Assembly (NCBI GenBank): GCA_030737875.1
Contig: CM060912.1
Location: forward strand, 129,217,993-129,281,992
Source of the DNA: Allium sativum
Taxonomy: Eukaryota; Streptophyta; Magnoliopsida; Asparagales; Amaryllidaceae
Direction of reading: 5' to 3'
Length of the DNA stretch: 64,000 nt
The notes under the pieces were generated by a model. The model worked only from the letters and a program-made list of their open reading frames with translations. It ran no database searches and was not told the origin of the DNA. Below are positions 47,714-58,431 of the stretch, one piece after another. A program made the translations under genes and the position numbers. Within the stretch, counting starts at the first letter, position 1. Each line of letters opens with the position of its first letter.

Positions 47714-47722
47714 AAGGGGAAG
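47714..47722 (+). promoter_or_regulatory. Polypurine tract of the gypsy 3' LTR
   Basis: aaggggaag two bases before the LTR start (tataataaccc, a mutated TGTAACAACCC). Confidence 0.6.
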
Positions 47723-47724
47723 TC

Positions 47725-49427
47725 TATAATAACCCTCGTAATTTACGATTATCTAACTAAGAGATTTATTTAAATATCGTATCTTAAGTATGGTTTAAAA
47801 TCCAAGATTTGTGGTTTTTTGTAAACAGATGAATTTGGACTAGAAACCACTTGCATTGAGTTCAAAGTGTCATTTACAACATTTTGAGTATAAACATCGA
47901 TACCTTTGGAGTTGGTTGAAATTTGGTCTTTTACATTAGGTGTATGACTAAAATATCACTTTTTGCATACACATGAATTTGGACTCGAAACCACTTCAAT
48001 TGAGTTTAAAATTTCATTTATGATATTTAAAACTATAAACATCATCATGTTTGGAGTTAGTGAAATTCGGGACTTTGGATAAGGATTAGGTTAGTAAACC
48101 TAGCCTTCCACCTTGTATCCCACTTAACCCAACCCTCTTCATTCAATCCAACACTTAAGCAAAAATAGAAATGGGTGAAGGGAAATTAAAATTCCTTAAG
48201 CCCTAGCTTGATCTTTGAAGTCCAGTTCGTGTTGAAATCGAGTGCAAATTCAAGGAGAAGCTTAGAATGGAGATTCTAGAGTCTTGGTTGAAGAGAAGTT
48301 GGGCTTGCTTTGTATTAGCATCGCTCTTGGCTTTTAACAATCAAAGGTGAGTTCTTGCGAACTTAAATCTATGTAATCAAGCTAATAATCCTGGTGTGTG
48401 ACCTTGGCATTTTTGTGTTATGTATGCATCATATGAATTGATTTGTTTTGTGTGCACTTCTCAATTTATGAGTTTTGATTTCATTTTGATGAATTCTAGG
48501 TTAAATCATATATGTGAGTGTTTGACTTGTTTCGGCGAGCCTTGGAAGCTTCATTATCTTTTGGGTAACATTCTAAAATTTTATGTTCCGTCCGAGCTCG
48601 AGCGAAATCGATTGAATATATGAAGCCTAGGCATACATATTCCCAGGCCTAATTCGGCCGACTGAATATCACCTATCAGCGGACTGACTTGTAGTGAATT
48701 ATAAAAAAATAGCATCATAGCTTTAGCCGTTTAAATTTATAATTCAATTGGTTGAAGTTCAGGAAACATAAAGTAGCTTGTAGAAATCAGATTTAGCCAT
48801 CTGAATTATGTTGTTTGCTATTGACATGTGGAGACCATGGTCAACACTCTAGTATGATCCACGCTTCTTCCCGATCAAATTTTGGCTCTTTTTCTCTTTT
48901 CCTATGTTTTATCAGTTGCTATAATTTGTGAATTTCAGTAGCTCGATTATATCATTTGATTTATTCTTAGGGAACGGATTTTATAGTCGATGTTTTTGAG
49001 AATTGATTTACGTTATTAAAATGTGAATTTTGATATCATTTGTTATTACAATTGATATTGTGCGAGATTTTCCACTTCAAACTATAATGGTTTTTATATT
49101 TTTAGTAGTTACCAAATCCTTTACTAAAATGGTTTCCAATCTTACTTTGTTATATTAAGTTATTTTACAAATTGTTTTCCAATCTACTAGTATATATTTA
49201 TGCAAACCTTTTTCTCATTCATGTGAGGAATCCAATTAAGCCCTTAGTAAAATCAAGGACTATGAACCCTTGCGTTTGCCTCGATGGTTAATTCTAGGAC
49301 TCATTTAATTGAGAACTGTAACAAAGATTGTTTCATATATCTAGTGGAATATATAGCTTGTTCAAAAATATTCGAGTAGAGCAAGTAGTTATGGGACATG
49401 CATCTTAACTCTTATATTTACTAAATT
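47725..49427 (+). mobile_element. Truncated gypsy 3' LTR, relative of 10837-16102 without the hAT insertion
   Basis: Homologous to the beginning of the LTR at 10837 (shared blocks gtataaacatcgatacctttggag, aagcctaggcatacatat, gaacccttgcgtttgc) but clearly more diverged than the duplicated copies are from each other. At 48298-48305 it has an uninterrupted gttgggct where the other two copies carry a 2.3 kb hAT element, so it preserves the pre-insertion state. It breaks off at 49427, about 1.7 kb in, at a reversed LTR fragment. Confidence 0.82.
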
Positions 49428-50430
49428 TGTAACGGCCTGAAAATTTCCGATCCTGATTATCGACACAAATACATGTTCGGTACCACATATCAACTAATCA
49501 AGCACCAGAAATTAGCGGATCATTAATCAAAAGAAGTTAGAGGGTGAGAAATAGAAAGAAAGAAGAGTTAGAATAGAAGAAAAAGTAGAACATAACACCA
49601 TAGATTTAGAGTACGATTCTCACAAAAGAACGAATAAAATATATTATATATCAACTCTTGAAATACAAAAATGTATTTATACGTACATACATCATTAGAG
49701 TACAACTCATATACAATATAGTGGAAATAAACTCGATATATCTAATGTTGAAGCCTCCTGCTCTAAGCTCTCCGAGTGTATCTATAAAATCCTGAACTAC
49801 TTAACTACCCGTAATATTTGTGCACCCAAGACTTTAGAAAAACACAGAAAATAAAACTATGGGCCAGTCATGGGACTGGTGTAGGTAAAAGATTCTAAAA
49901 CAGCATGATTTAACTTTTAAAAATCCTTTTTGAAAGAAAGGATAATCATAAGACCGATCCACACATAAACATGGATGGTTTTTACCTTATGATAACCCAA
50001 AACATTCTTTGATATTAAAACTATTCTGATATTATGATAATTCTAAATCAAATAAATAGCAATATAGCAAAACGCTTGTATCTCATGCTCCACATACATA
50101 GTATACAATCAAAACCACGGGCGCTTATTGGAGAATGGATTTCTAACTATGACAAGATATGAAACTGCCTTCTGATAATGTATTTCTAGAGAGTAATATA
50201 GTGAGTTTAACAAGAACATCTTGTAACCCAGCCATACATGACCGGCCACTCATTTCACTTGAGTGTACCGAATATATTGTCACCAACAGTTATGCTCAAA
50301 CTACCACTTCTGAAGCATACAAAAACGATAGAATAAAAAAGCAAATGGATATTTCTCTAGATAGGTGACAATACACCCTATTAGTAGCGACCCACATAGC
50401 TGTGCTACCTGCCCGATTTTTGTCATTTCC
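49428..50430 (-). mobile_element. LARD-family LTR 3' fragment, reversed
   Basis: Begins TGTAACGGCCTGAAAATTTCC and runs as the diverged reverse complement of the last ~1 kb of the LARD LTR (34430-35430 and 43720-44703): the gttagagggtgag / gaaagaaagaa block, catgctccacata, and cgacccacatagc / cctgcccgattt at the far end. It stops at 50430 where another LTR end begins, so only the 3' portion of the LTR is present here. The open frame 50159-50368 is incidental. Confidence 0.75.
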
Positions 50431-50651
50431 TGTGACACCCCACGTCCGTTAATGTCACTCACTAAGGGAATGCATTAAGTTTCATGAAGCGCTATAGGTA
50501 AACAGACACAGAATAATTACAAGAAAGATATAAATAAGACAACAACGGAAAATTTAAATTTTTATTTCAACCATAAAGCATAATACTGTGGTCCACAATT
50601 TCATAAGTCACAAAAACCATTACAATAAAATAACTTCTGTCTTGCTCCATT
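50431..50651 (-). mobile_element. LTR 3'-terminal fragment, reversed (probable 3' end of the chromovirus LTR)
   Basis: TGTGACACCCCACGTCCG... is the reverse complement of a gypsy LTR 3' end (compare 54160-54218 and the palindrome arms). It abuts a plus-strand LTR lacking its own first ~29 bp. The simplest reading is that it is the outer end of the minus-strand chromovirus LTR whose remainder lies at 60009-62360, the intervening element having inserted with loss of sequence at this junction. tttcc at 50426-50430 would then be the outer target duplication, its partner beyond the window. Confidence 0.55.
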
Positions 50652-50898
50652 AGAGTACATAAGTACAAATAATTTTAAATGTGAGAATTAAGGAAAACGG
50701 GTTACGCCATTGCTTTAGTCTCGGAATTCTTCTTGAGATAGAGTCCGAGTTCGCGTAATCGGACTCTGTATGAAGAAGTTATGGCCTTCGGAAGTTTCTG
50801 AAAATATAAAACAACTCGAAAATAAATTCCAAATTTTGAAATTCAAAAATCTGAACCCCGAAGCGGGTTAGGCAGGAAATTTCCCGCCCAGGACCCAG

Positions 50899-50976
50899 GT
50901 CGACCTGGGGGTCGACCTGGGAAGGAAGGTCGACCATAGGGTCGACCTTAGTGTCGACTTCCCCCTACAGGTCGAC
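50899..50976. repeat. GGTCGACC cluster in the 5' LTR
   Basis: Six GTCGAC palindromes in 78 bp, mostly as (a/g)GGTCGACCT, in a locally GC-rich island of an AT-rich LTR. The last lies 111 bp upstream of the TATA box. Confidence 0.9.
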
Positions 50977-51086
50977 CTATTTTGCCCAGATCCGATTTTC
51001 TGTAGCGTGTGACGTGGTTTTGGCTGTTTTGATGGTTTGGAGTGGTTCCAGGTTAATATCTAAGGCCCTAGACACTTCTATTCTCC

Positions 51087-51094
51087 TATAAATA
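51087..51094 (+). promoter_or_regulatory. TATA box of the gag-only element 5' LTR
   Basis: ctcctataaatacat, 111 bp after the last GTCGAC, conserved at the same spacing in the 3' LTR (56873-56880). Confidence 0.75.
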
Positions 51095-52047
51095 CATCCC
51101 TAAGCCAAAACCTAAATCTCCTACACTATTCCCTAGCCTCCATAGCCCTCTCCTTCTTAGAAAATAAAATAATGGTGTCGCTACTCTGCTGAAACCTAGA
51201 ATAAAACTAGTGCATCTTCTTCCAAACTGAATAGGATTAAAAGAACAACTAGTCTACATCAAGGGAACGCTATTCAGTGTCAGAATACAAATTCCAGAAT
51301 AAAAGAATCGTTCCCTTTTTGTGAGTACAGTTATTTTCAGATATAAAATTAATAATTATCTTGACATTTTTGTGAATCTGGATCTGAGGTTATGCATACT
51401 TTTCTATGGATCTATCTTGTTAATATTATTGTGACTGTTCTATATCTATTCCCTCTTTTCTTCCTTTTTGTTTATAGCCAGGCTACCACGAGCCGGCGCC
51501 AAATCTCAAAAGAGATTAACGCACGAACGCTAAATTTTGGGACAAATAATGGATAATGCATAATTGGACATGACTGACCTTTGATTGATTTGAGAAATGG
51601 ACATATGTTGTAAATTAAATCTGGATCTGTGTAATTTGGAAGAAGAGAAATCATTTTATGATAACATGTGACTTGGAACTTAGGGACCTAATGCATATAA
51701 AAGTAAGATCTGAGATGTTATAATTTAAAGGTCTAGACTTTTGGGTTAAATTTTATGTAACGATTCAAGACTTGAAAAAGGAATATGTGATTTAGGCATA
51801 GAGACCTATATTATAATAGGATCAACGGGAACACGCCTAAAAGATTATTTTTGGATATTTAACGTCATAGGATATAATTTAGCATAATTCATATTGTTTG
51901 GGGATTTTTGAGAATATTATGTACTGTGCAAAGCTTAACTAAAATTTGGGCATATGTTGTATTATAAATTATGACCATGATTTAGGCATGTAAGGTTAGG
52001 CTTAATTTATTATTAGGCAGGATATGTAAATAGAATTTTAGAAATGT

Positions 52048-52244
52048 TTAATCTGTTAAATTGCCTAATCTGCTAAATCTATTATCTGCTAAATCTGTTA
52101 AATTGCCTAATCTGCTAGATCTGTTGAATTGCCTAATCTGCTAAATCTGTTAAATTGCCTAATCTGCTAAATCTGTTATCTGCTAAATCTGTTGAATTGC
52201 CTAATCTGCTAAATCTGTTATCTGTTGAGTTGCCTAATCTGTTG
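52048..52244. repeat. AATCTG minisatellite, 5' LTR
   Basis: A higher-order tandem array of taatctgctaaatctgtt with interspersed aaattgcc / gaattgcc, about 26 bp per long unit with some short 13-14 bp units. The matching array in the 3' LTR (57833-58054) has a different number and order of units. Confidence 0.9.
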
Positions 52245-52413
52245 AAAGCTAAATAGTTGTAATTTTGGTACGAAAATCCGTAGGCTCGATCTAAGATTGA
52301 GTAAAAACATGGAAATCTGATTGGTCTGCTGTAACTTGTAAAGAAGTTTAATCTGTTAAATAGACATAATTAGTCTGATATCTGTATAATCTGTATTGGA
52401 ATAAATTGGCTAT

Positions 52414-52623
52414 GACACGAGGTTAGACTCTGTTTGCGGTAAAAGCCTGCCCGGAACCAACCGGCTTAAACAGCGACAACAAACTATCAGTCTAATGTGA
52501 GAGGTCGTAGGCATAACTAAAATATGCTTAGACATGAGGTTAGGTCTGGCTTGTGGCAGAAGTCTGCCCGGAACCGCCCGACATATCCAGCGGCCACAAG
52601 CTACCGACCTAATGTGAGAGGTC
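52414..52623. repeat. 117-bp tandem pair with CTGCCCGGAACC core, 5' LTR
   Basis: Two diverged units start gacacgaggttag and gacatgaggttag. Each contains gcctgcccggaacc or tctgcccggaacc, and ends with ctaatgtgagaggtc. It is also present in the 3' LTR (58223-58431) and, reversed, in the chromovirus LTR (60790-61020). Confidence 0.88.
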
Positions 52624-53329
52624 TGTGCATTAATATTTAATTAATGCAAATCTGAGATAAATATGATGTCTAAAAAAAGTGTTGGGTGGATAGGGTTAAA
52701 CCAACTGGACTGATGAATCTAATAAAAACCATTTCGTAAATCTGTAGCCCCAATACAAAGTTAGACAATCTGTAAGTCTGTTAAATCCATACATCTGATC
52801 TGTTAATCTGAAAACTTGTTAACTTGATAGTCTGATCTGTGAATTAGAAATCTGAACTCTGTCTGAAATCTGTAAACAAGTTAATCTGAAATCTGTTAGT
52901 CTGGGGACACAAGGTTAGGAGGGGAATTACTTGTGTCATCTGTTGTGTGGAACCCATATTAGTCAGTAAACCTTTCTGGTATCAAAACTTTGACCCCACG
53001 CTATGTAGGGGTCCGGACACACTTACTGAACTAATTATAAGCGGTTCATTCTGATAATGGCGAGGGGTTTTGATGACGTGTTCCAACCGGGTCATGTGCG
53101 TGCATGGATCCGGTCTGCTCTGAGGATGTAAGACACCGTGACATCTGTAAATAGGTATGTGCCAATAGGTTGCCACTTTAGGGAGTGATACACCCTAATG
53201 TGGGGCCAACACAGGGTATTTATGTATTAGGGAGCCGATCGCTTGGGGTAGGACTTAGGGTACAATTAATTCTGTCTATTTCTGTTGGTACCGTCTGTTT
53301 CTGTTGGGTGGTAACACCTGTCTGTTTCT

Positions 53330-53560
53330 GCGTGGTATTGTCTATTAGGGTGGTAAAGGCCCATATTACTAGTGTACACCTAATTCTAACATTCTTTTTC
53401 CGTAGGGATTATTCTGTTTCTATCTCTGATTCCGTTTCCGATTCTGTTTCTGTACCTTCTGTCTGTTGGGGTGGTGAAGGCCCATTAGTTGGGTGGTAAA
53501 GGCCCATTATTAGTATTCTGCTTCTGTACCTTCTGCCTGTTCGGGTAGTAAAGGCCCATT
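53330..53560. repeat. ggtggtaaaggcccatta short repeats, 5' LTR
   Basis: Four to five copies of gg(t/g)(g/a)gt(a/g)aaggcccatta separated by tctgtttctgta-type spacers. The same pattern recurs at 59100-59350. Confidence 0.8.
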
Positions 53561-54220
53561 ACTAGCATTTCTATTTCTGTAGAGATTATTCTGTTTTCGT
53601 TTTTGTTTCAGTTTAGATATTAGGGTAACACCAAATCCTATTATATTAGTATTAGTGCCGAGAAGTGAAAAGCTTACCTCAGCCTATATCATTCTGTTTC
53701 TTCTGTTTACCTACTATTTCTTTTACGGTTATCTCTCATCCAGTTTTATTTACATGTCATGATACTATTATCTGTTTATATGCTGAAAGTCACTGGACTC
53801 ACCAGGCTTATGTCTGACCTAGTTTGTTTCGCCTCTTTTCTTTCCGTTTCCCCCCACCCCAGGTTTTTAGGGTGGAAACGTAGGAGCTTGATTCAGATTC
53901 TCTTTGCTTGAAGTGTTTGAAATATTGCTTGGCTTTGGCTCTATCTTTCCATGGCAGTTTATATTGGGGATTATGGCTTTGAAAACTATGCATTCTGAAG
54001 GCTTTTGTACAAGACTGATATTTTTGTACTTGAATTCCGATATTGTGATTTTGAAAGATGTAACTAAACTCATTTCTTTTTCTGTTGTAATAAAGTTATA
54101 AAATTTTCAAGTACTACTTTTATCTGTCTTGTAAATTTCTATTCTGTCTACTAAAATTGCTCCACCAAAGTTAAGGCATTCCCTTTGCGAGTGACCTTAA
54201 CGGAGGTGGGGTGTTACACT

Positions 54221-54232
54221 TGGTATCAGAGC
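54221..54232 (+). promoter_or_regulatory. Primer-binding site of the gag-only element
   Basis: TGGTATCAGAGC two bases after the LTR end GTGTTACA, complementary to initiator tRNA-Met. Confidence 0.92.
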
Positions 54233-54397
54233 TGAAGGTTACCAGATTGGATAAAAAGTTTTTGAAAACTATTTTCAAAAAGGTTTAAAAAGGAAGTATT
54301 TTCAAAAGTAAAGTTTATTTTCAAAAATATATTCCCCAAAGCCATAGCCTATCTTTCTATCCTTTGTTTTGAATCTTTCCTTTTCTTTCGTTTCAGC

Positions 54398-55352
54398 ATG
54401 TTTGGGGATCTTAACCTTTCGGAGGGCGAACCGATACCTGGCTCGTTCAGAAGGTACCTAGAAGCTAGGGCTAATGATGCGGGCCCAACAAACATCCCTC
54501 CTCCACCAGCTGCAGCGATTCCTCCTCCTCCTCCGCACATGAATACTTTCCCGAAGATATGTAGAGACTTTCGAGCCATGGGTGGGAAGAACTTTAATGG
54601 AACTGAATCCTTCGTGGAGGCAAGGAACTGGCTCAAAGAAACTGAGGATTTGTTCGTTATTTTCGAGGTAGATGCTAGGCAGAAGATACAGTTGGCAGTA
54701 CGGTTGCTTAAGGATGAAGCTTCTTTTTGGTGGGAGGTCACAAATGGAGAGCGTCTGGTAGAGAGATGGATGGATTTCAGGCATAGGTTTGAGATGAAAT
54801 TTCTCTCACGAGCGGAAGAGAGTCTATACGTAGAGAGGTTCTTGGCATTGAAGCAGGAAAATTTATCAGTGAGAGAGTACATCAACAAGTTTAATCAGTT
54901 GGCAAGATTCGGCTTAGATTTGGTAAATACACTACATAAGAAGGCACTAAGGTTTGATAAAGGTTTGAACGAGCCACTACACGGTTAGCAACGTCCCACA
55001 TTCCTATGGGGGCTACCTTCGAGAATTAGTTGACATGGCATTGATGCATGAAGAGGAAACCAAAAGTGAGAAGAAAGAAGAAAAGCTTGAAGGACCTCAG
55101 AACAAAAAGGCGGGGCCCAAAAAGGAAACACAAAGGAAGGATGAGAAGTCTGAAGACGGGAAGGAGAAGAAGTGCTTTACCTGTGGAAGCTCGATCCATC
55201 TGAATAAGGATTGCAGAAAAAGGAAGGGCACTTGCTTCAACTGTGGAGAGATGAGACACTTCACTAGGGACTGCCCAAAGAAACGAGGACAAGGACAGAG
55301 GGCAGGACCAACTTCTGGAGGACAGGAGAATACCCTCGAGGCTCGTGGATAG
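54398..55352 (+). pseudogene. Gypsy (chromovirus-like) Gag with one frameshift
   Basis: The first frame (54398-54988, 196 aa) has a proline-rich N-terminus and a typical retrotransposon Gag domain (GGKNFNGTESFVEARNWLKE, DEASFWWEV, F..KFLSRAEES, L.QENLSVREYINKFNQLARF). It ends in a TAG at 54986. The next frame continues the same protein from about 54981 (RELVDMALMHEEE), through a Lys/Glu-rich linker, to two intact zinc knuckles, CFTCGSSIHLNKDC and CFNCGEMRHFTRDC (both CX2CX4HX4C), stopping at 55350. So a single one-base shift separates capsid from nucleocapsid. No protease or RT follows, unlike a normal gypsy element. Gag would package the element's own RNA; whether the shift is decay or recoding is unknown, decay being likelier. 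Confidence 0.9.
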
Positions 55353-56378
55353 GATAGAAATAGGAAAACTTTCTATAGAGGGATTAATCTCCTTATCTGA
55401 TTATGGAGTTAAAAACTCTTTCTGATTCTGATATTTTGATTCTGTAATTGAAACTCTGCACTTTAATACTAGTCTTGTTTCTAAATTTCGCTATAGTCTC
55501 AAACACCATGAGGTTTACGACTCATCTGTTTGTGATAATTTGGGATTTGAGTGTATCTGTGTTGGGCGTTAAGTTGATTATAACGCACATATTCTGGGTT
55601 TTTATCATGCTTAGTTCCTAAGAATCATTTGGTAATCTGATCTGTATCAATAGTCTGTAGGTATTTGAATATTTATGAAAAGGATAGGAGTTTTACTCAA
55701 AGCATGAAGTAGATTTCCAGTTGGGCATTTGTTTAATGGGAGTGATTCTCTGAGTGTTAATATGATGTTGATTTCGGTCTTCGGGGTTGATACTTAGGGG
55801 GTTATTCTCTTAAACCGATGTCTAATGGGAATATACTTGACTTTATCCAATCGACTGAATCTTCGACCTTTAGGTAGAAACTAATGGGTGTAAACATGTG
55901 TTTGAGACATGTTTCGGTTGATGATTGCAAGTGGATGCAAGTGGTTGCTAGTGGTTTCTCATGGATGCATATACACACTAGGCACTAGATCAACTCAAAA
56001 AAATTCTCATACTACATATGGATGTGTGTGCATTTTTCAATTTTATTGATGCAAAATGGTTGAATCAGCACATGGATGTTGCATATGAATGAACGGTTGT
56101 GCACTCATATAGAAATGATATGTATCAAATAGGAAAATTGCATACATGTTGGACTCATGGCACTGACATAATTCGCATTAAGGAGGTCAATTGAATCAGT
56201 GGACCGCCCAATCTTTGCATTGAATAAGGAACATATACACACACTTTTGCATATGTTCATACAACATTAGAAGTTTTCTAAGGACAATGGATGCTTGTGG
56301 ATGATGGTTGAGTAGATGGGTGATTGGATGGTAGGAAACATTCTTCCTAACTAGAAGAATTCGGGGACGAAATCCTTT
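55353..56378 (+). mobile_element. Non-coding 3' internal region of the gag-only element
   Basis: About 1 kb with no pol motif in any frame. From ~55870 (aaacatgtgtttgagacatg...gatgcaagtggatgcaagtgg...) it matches the reverse complement of 62780-62860, the 3' untranslated region of the minus-strand chromovirus. So the element keeps gag plus the 3' UTR and lacks everything between. Confidence 0.82.
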
Positions 56379-56391
56379 AAGGAGGGGAGAA
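56379..56391 (+). promoter_or_regulatory. Polypurine tract of the gag-only element
   Basis: aaggaggggagaa immediately before the TGTAACACCCC start of the 3' LTR, preceded by the conserved tcggggacgaaatcc context. Confidence 0.92.
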
Positions 56392-56671
56392 TGTAACACC
56401 CCGAAATTTTTGTAAACATAAGAGTAACAAAATGAAGTATAATTAATTTTAAATGTGAGAACTAAGGAAAACGGGTTACGCCATTGCGTTATCTCGGAAT
56501 TCTGCTTGAGATAGAGTCCGAGTTTGCGTAAATCGGATTCCGTATGAAGAAGTTATGGTCTTCGGAAGTTTCTGAAAATATAAAACAACTCGAAAATAAA
56601 TTCCAAATTTCGAAATTCAAAAATATGAACCTAGAAGCGGGCTGGGGGGGAATTTCCCGCCCAGGACCCAG

Positions 56672-56762
56672 GTCGACCTGGGGGGCGACCTGGGTAGGAA
56701 GGTCGACAACAGGGTCGACCTGGGGGTCGACCTTAGTGTCGACCTCCCACCTACAGGTCGAC
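56672..56762. repeat. GGTCGACC cluster in the 3' LTR
   Basis: Six GTCGAC sites plus one mutated to GGCGAC, same position relative to the TATA box (111 bp) as in the 5' LTR. Confidence 0.9.
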
Positions 56763-57832
56763 CTATTTTGCCCAGATCTGATTTTCTGTAGCGTGTGATG
56801 TGGTTTTGGTTGTTCTGATGGTCTGGATTGGTTCTAGGTTAATATCTAAGGCACTGGACACTTCTATTCTCCTATAAATACATACCTAATCCAAAACCTA
56901 AATCTCCTACACTATTCTCTAGCCTCCATAGCACTCTACTTATTAGAAAATAAATAATGGCGTCGCTACTCTACTGAAACCTAGAATAAAACTAGTGCAT
57001 CTTCTTCCAAACTGAACAGGATTAAAAGAACAACTAGTCTACATCAAGGGATCGCTATTCAGTGTCAGAATACAGATTCCAGAATACAAGAATCGTTCCC
57101 TTTTTGTGAGTACAGTTATTTTCAGATATAAAATTAATAATTATCTTGACATTTTTGTGAATCTGGATCTGAGGTTATGCATACTTTTCTATGGATCTGT
57201 CTTGTTAATAGTATTGTGACTGTTCTATATCTGTTCCCTCTTTTCTTCCTTTTTGTTTATAGCTAGCCTACCATAAGCCTGCGCTAAATCTCATAAGAGA
57301 TTAACGCACGAACGCTAAATTTTGGGACAAATAATGGATAATGCATAATTGGACATAACTGACCTTTGACTGATTTGAGAAATGGACATATGTTGTAAAT
57401 TAAATATGGATCTGTGTAATTTGGAAGAAGAGAAATCATTGTATGATAACATATGACTTGGAACTTAGGGACCTAATGCATATAAAATATAAGATCTGAG
57501 ATGTTATAATTTAAAGATCTAGACTTTTGGGTTAAATTTTATGTAATGATTCAAGACTTGAAAAAGGATAATGTGAATTAGGCATAGAGACCTATATTAT
57601 AATAGGATCAATGGGAACACGCCTAAAAGATGACTTTTGGATATTTAACATCATAGGCTATAATTTAGCATAATTCATATTGTTTGGGGATTTTTGAGAA
57701 TATTATGTGCTGTACAAAGCTTAACTAAAATTTGGGCGTATGTTGTATTACGAATTATGACCATGATTTAGGCATGTAAGGTTAGGCTTAATTTATTATT
57801 AGGCAGGATATGTAAATAGAATTTTAGAAATG

Positions 57833-58054
57833 TTTAATCTGTTAAATTGCCCAATCTGCTAAATATGTTATTTGCTAAATCTGTTAAATTGCCTAATCTG
57901 CTAAATCTGTTATCTGCTAAATCTGTTGAATTGCCTAATCTGCTAAATCTGTTATCTGCTAAATCTGTTAAATTGCCTAATCTGTTATCTGCTAAATCTT
58001 TTGAATTGCCTAATCTGCTAAATCTGTTATTTGTTGAGTTGCCTAATCTGTTGA
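57833..58054. repeat. AATCTG minisatellite, 3' LTR
   Basis: Same units as 52048-52244 in a different arrangement; the open frame across it (57847-58065) is merely the repeat read in one frame. Confidence 0.9.
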
Positions 58055-58222
58055 AAGCTAAATAGTTGTAATTTTGGTACGAAAATCCGTAGGCTCGATC
58101 TAAGATTGAGTAAAAACATGGAAATCCGATTAATCTACTGTAACCTGTAAAGAAGTTTAATATGTTAAATAGACATAATTAGTTTGATATCTGTATAATC
58201 TGTATTGGAATAAATTGGCTAT

Positions 58223-58431
58223 GACATGAGGTTAGACTCTATTTGCGGTAGAAGCCTGCCCGGAACCAACCGGCTTAACCAGCAACCGCAAACTGTCAGT
58301 CTAATGTGAGAGGTTGTAGGCATAACTAAAATATGCTTAGACATGAGGTTAGGTTTGGCTTGTGACAGAAGTCTGCCCAGAACCGCCGGGCATATCCAGC
58401 GGCCACAAGCTACCAACCTAATGTGAGAGGT
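58223..58431. repeat. 117-bp tandem pair, 3' LTR
   Basis: Counterpart of 52414-52623; units start gacatgaggttag at 58223 and 58340. Confidence 0.88.

Larger units (their letters stand above)
50652..54218 (+). mobile_element. 5' LTR of a gag-only gypsy element (lacks ~29 bp at its start)
   Basis: Direct repeat of 56421-60008. A hand comparison of ~225 bases around 52985 shows about 15 differences, so the LTRs have diverged noticeably since insertion. Landmarks in order: a conserved cggactctgtatgaagaagttatg block (50760-50783), six GTCGAC sites (50899-50976), TATA box (51087-51094), an AATCTG minisatellite (52048-52244), a 117-bp tandem pair (52414-52623), ggtggtaaaggcccatta repeats (53330-53560), and the end GGGGTGTTACA. 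It is followed by the primer site. Confidence 0.88.

Noticed and set aside
52048..52244. Regularly spaced repeats resembling a CRISPR array
   Set aside because: Plant LTR minisatellite; spacers are repeats themselves and no cas-like genes exist.
54349..54888. 179-aa minus-strand frame
   Set aside because: Antisense shadow of the retrotransposon Gag at 54398-54988.
57847..58065. 72-aa leucine-rich repetitive frame (LLNLLSAKSVKLPN)
   Set aside because: Direct translation of the AATCTG minisatellite in the LTR.
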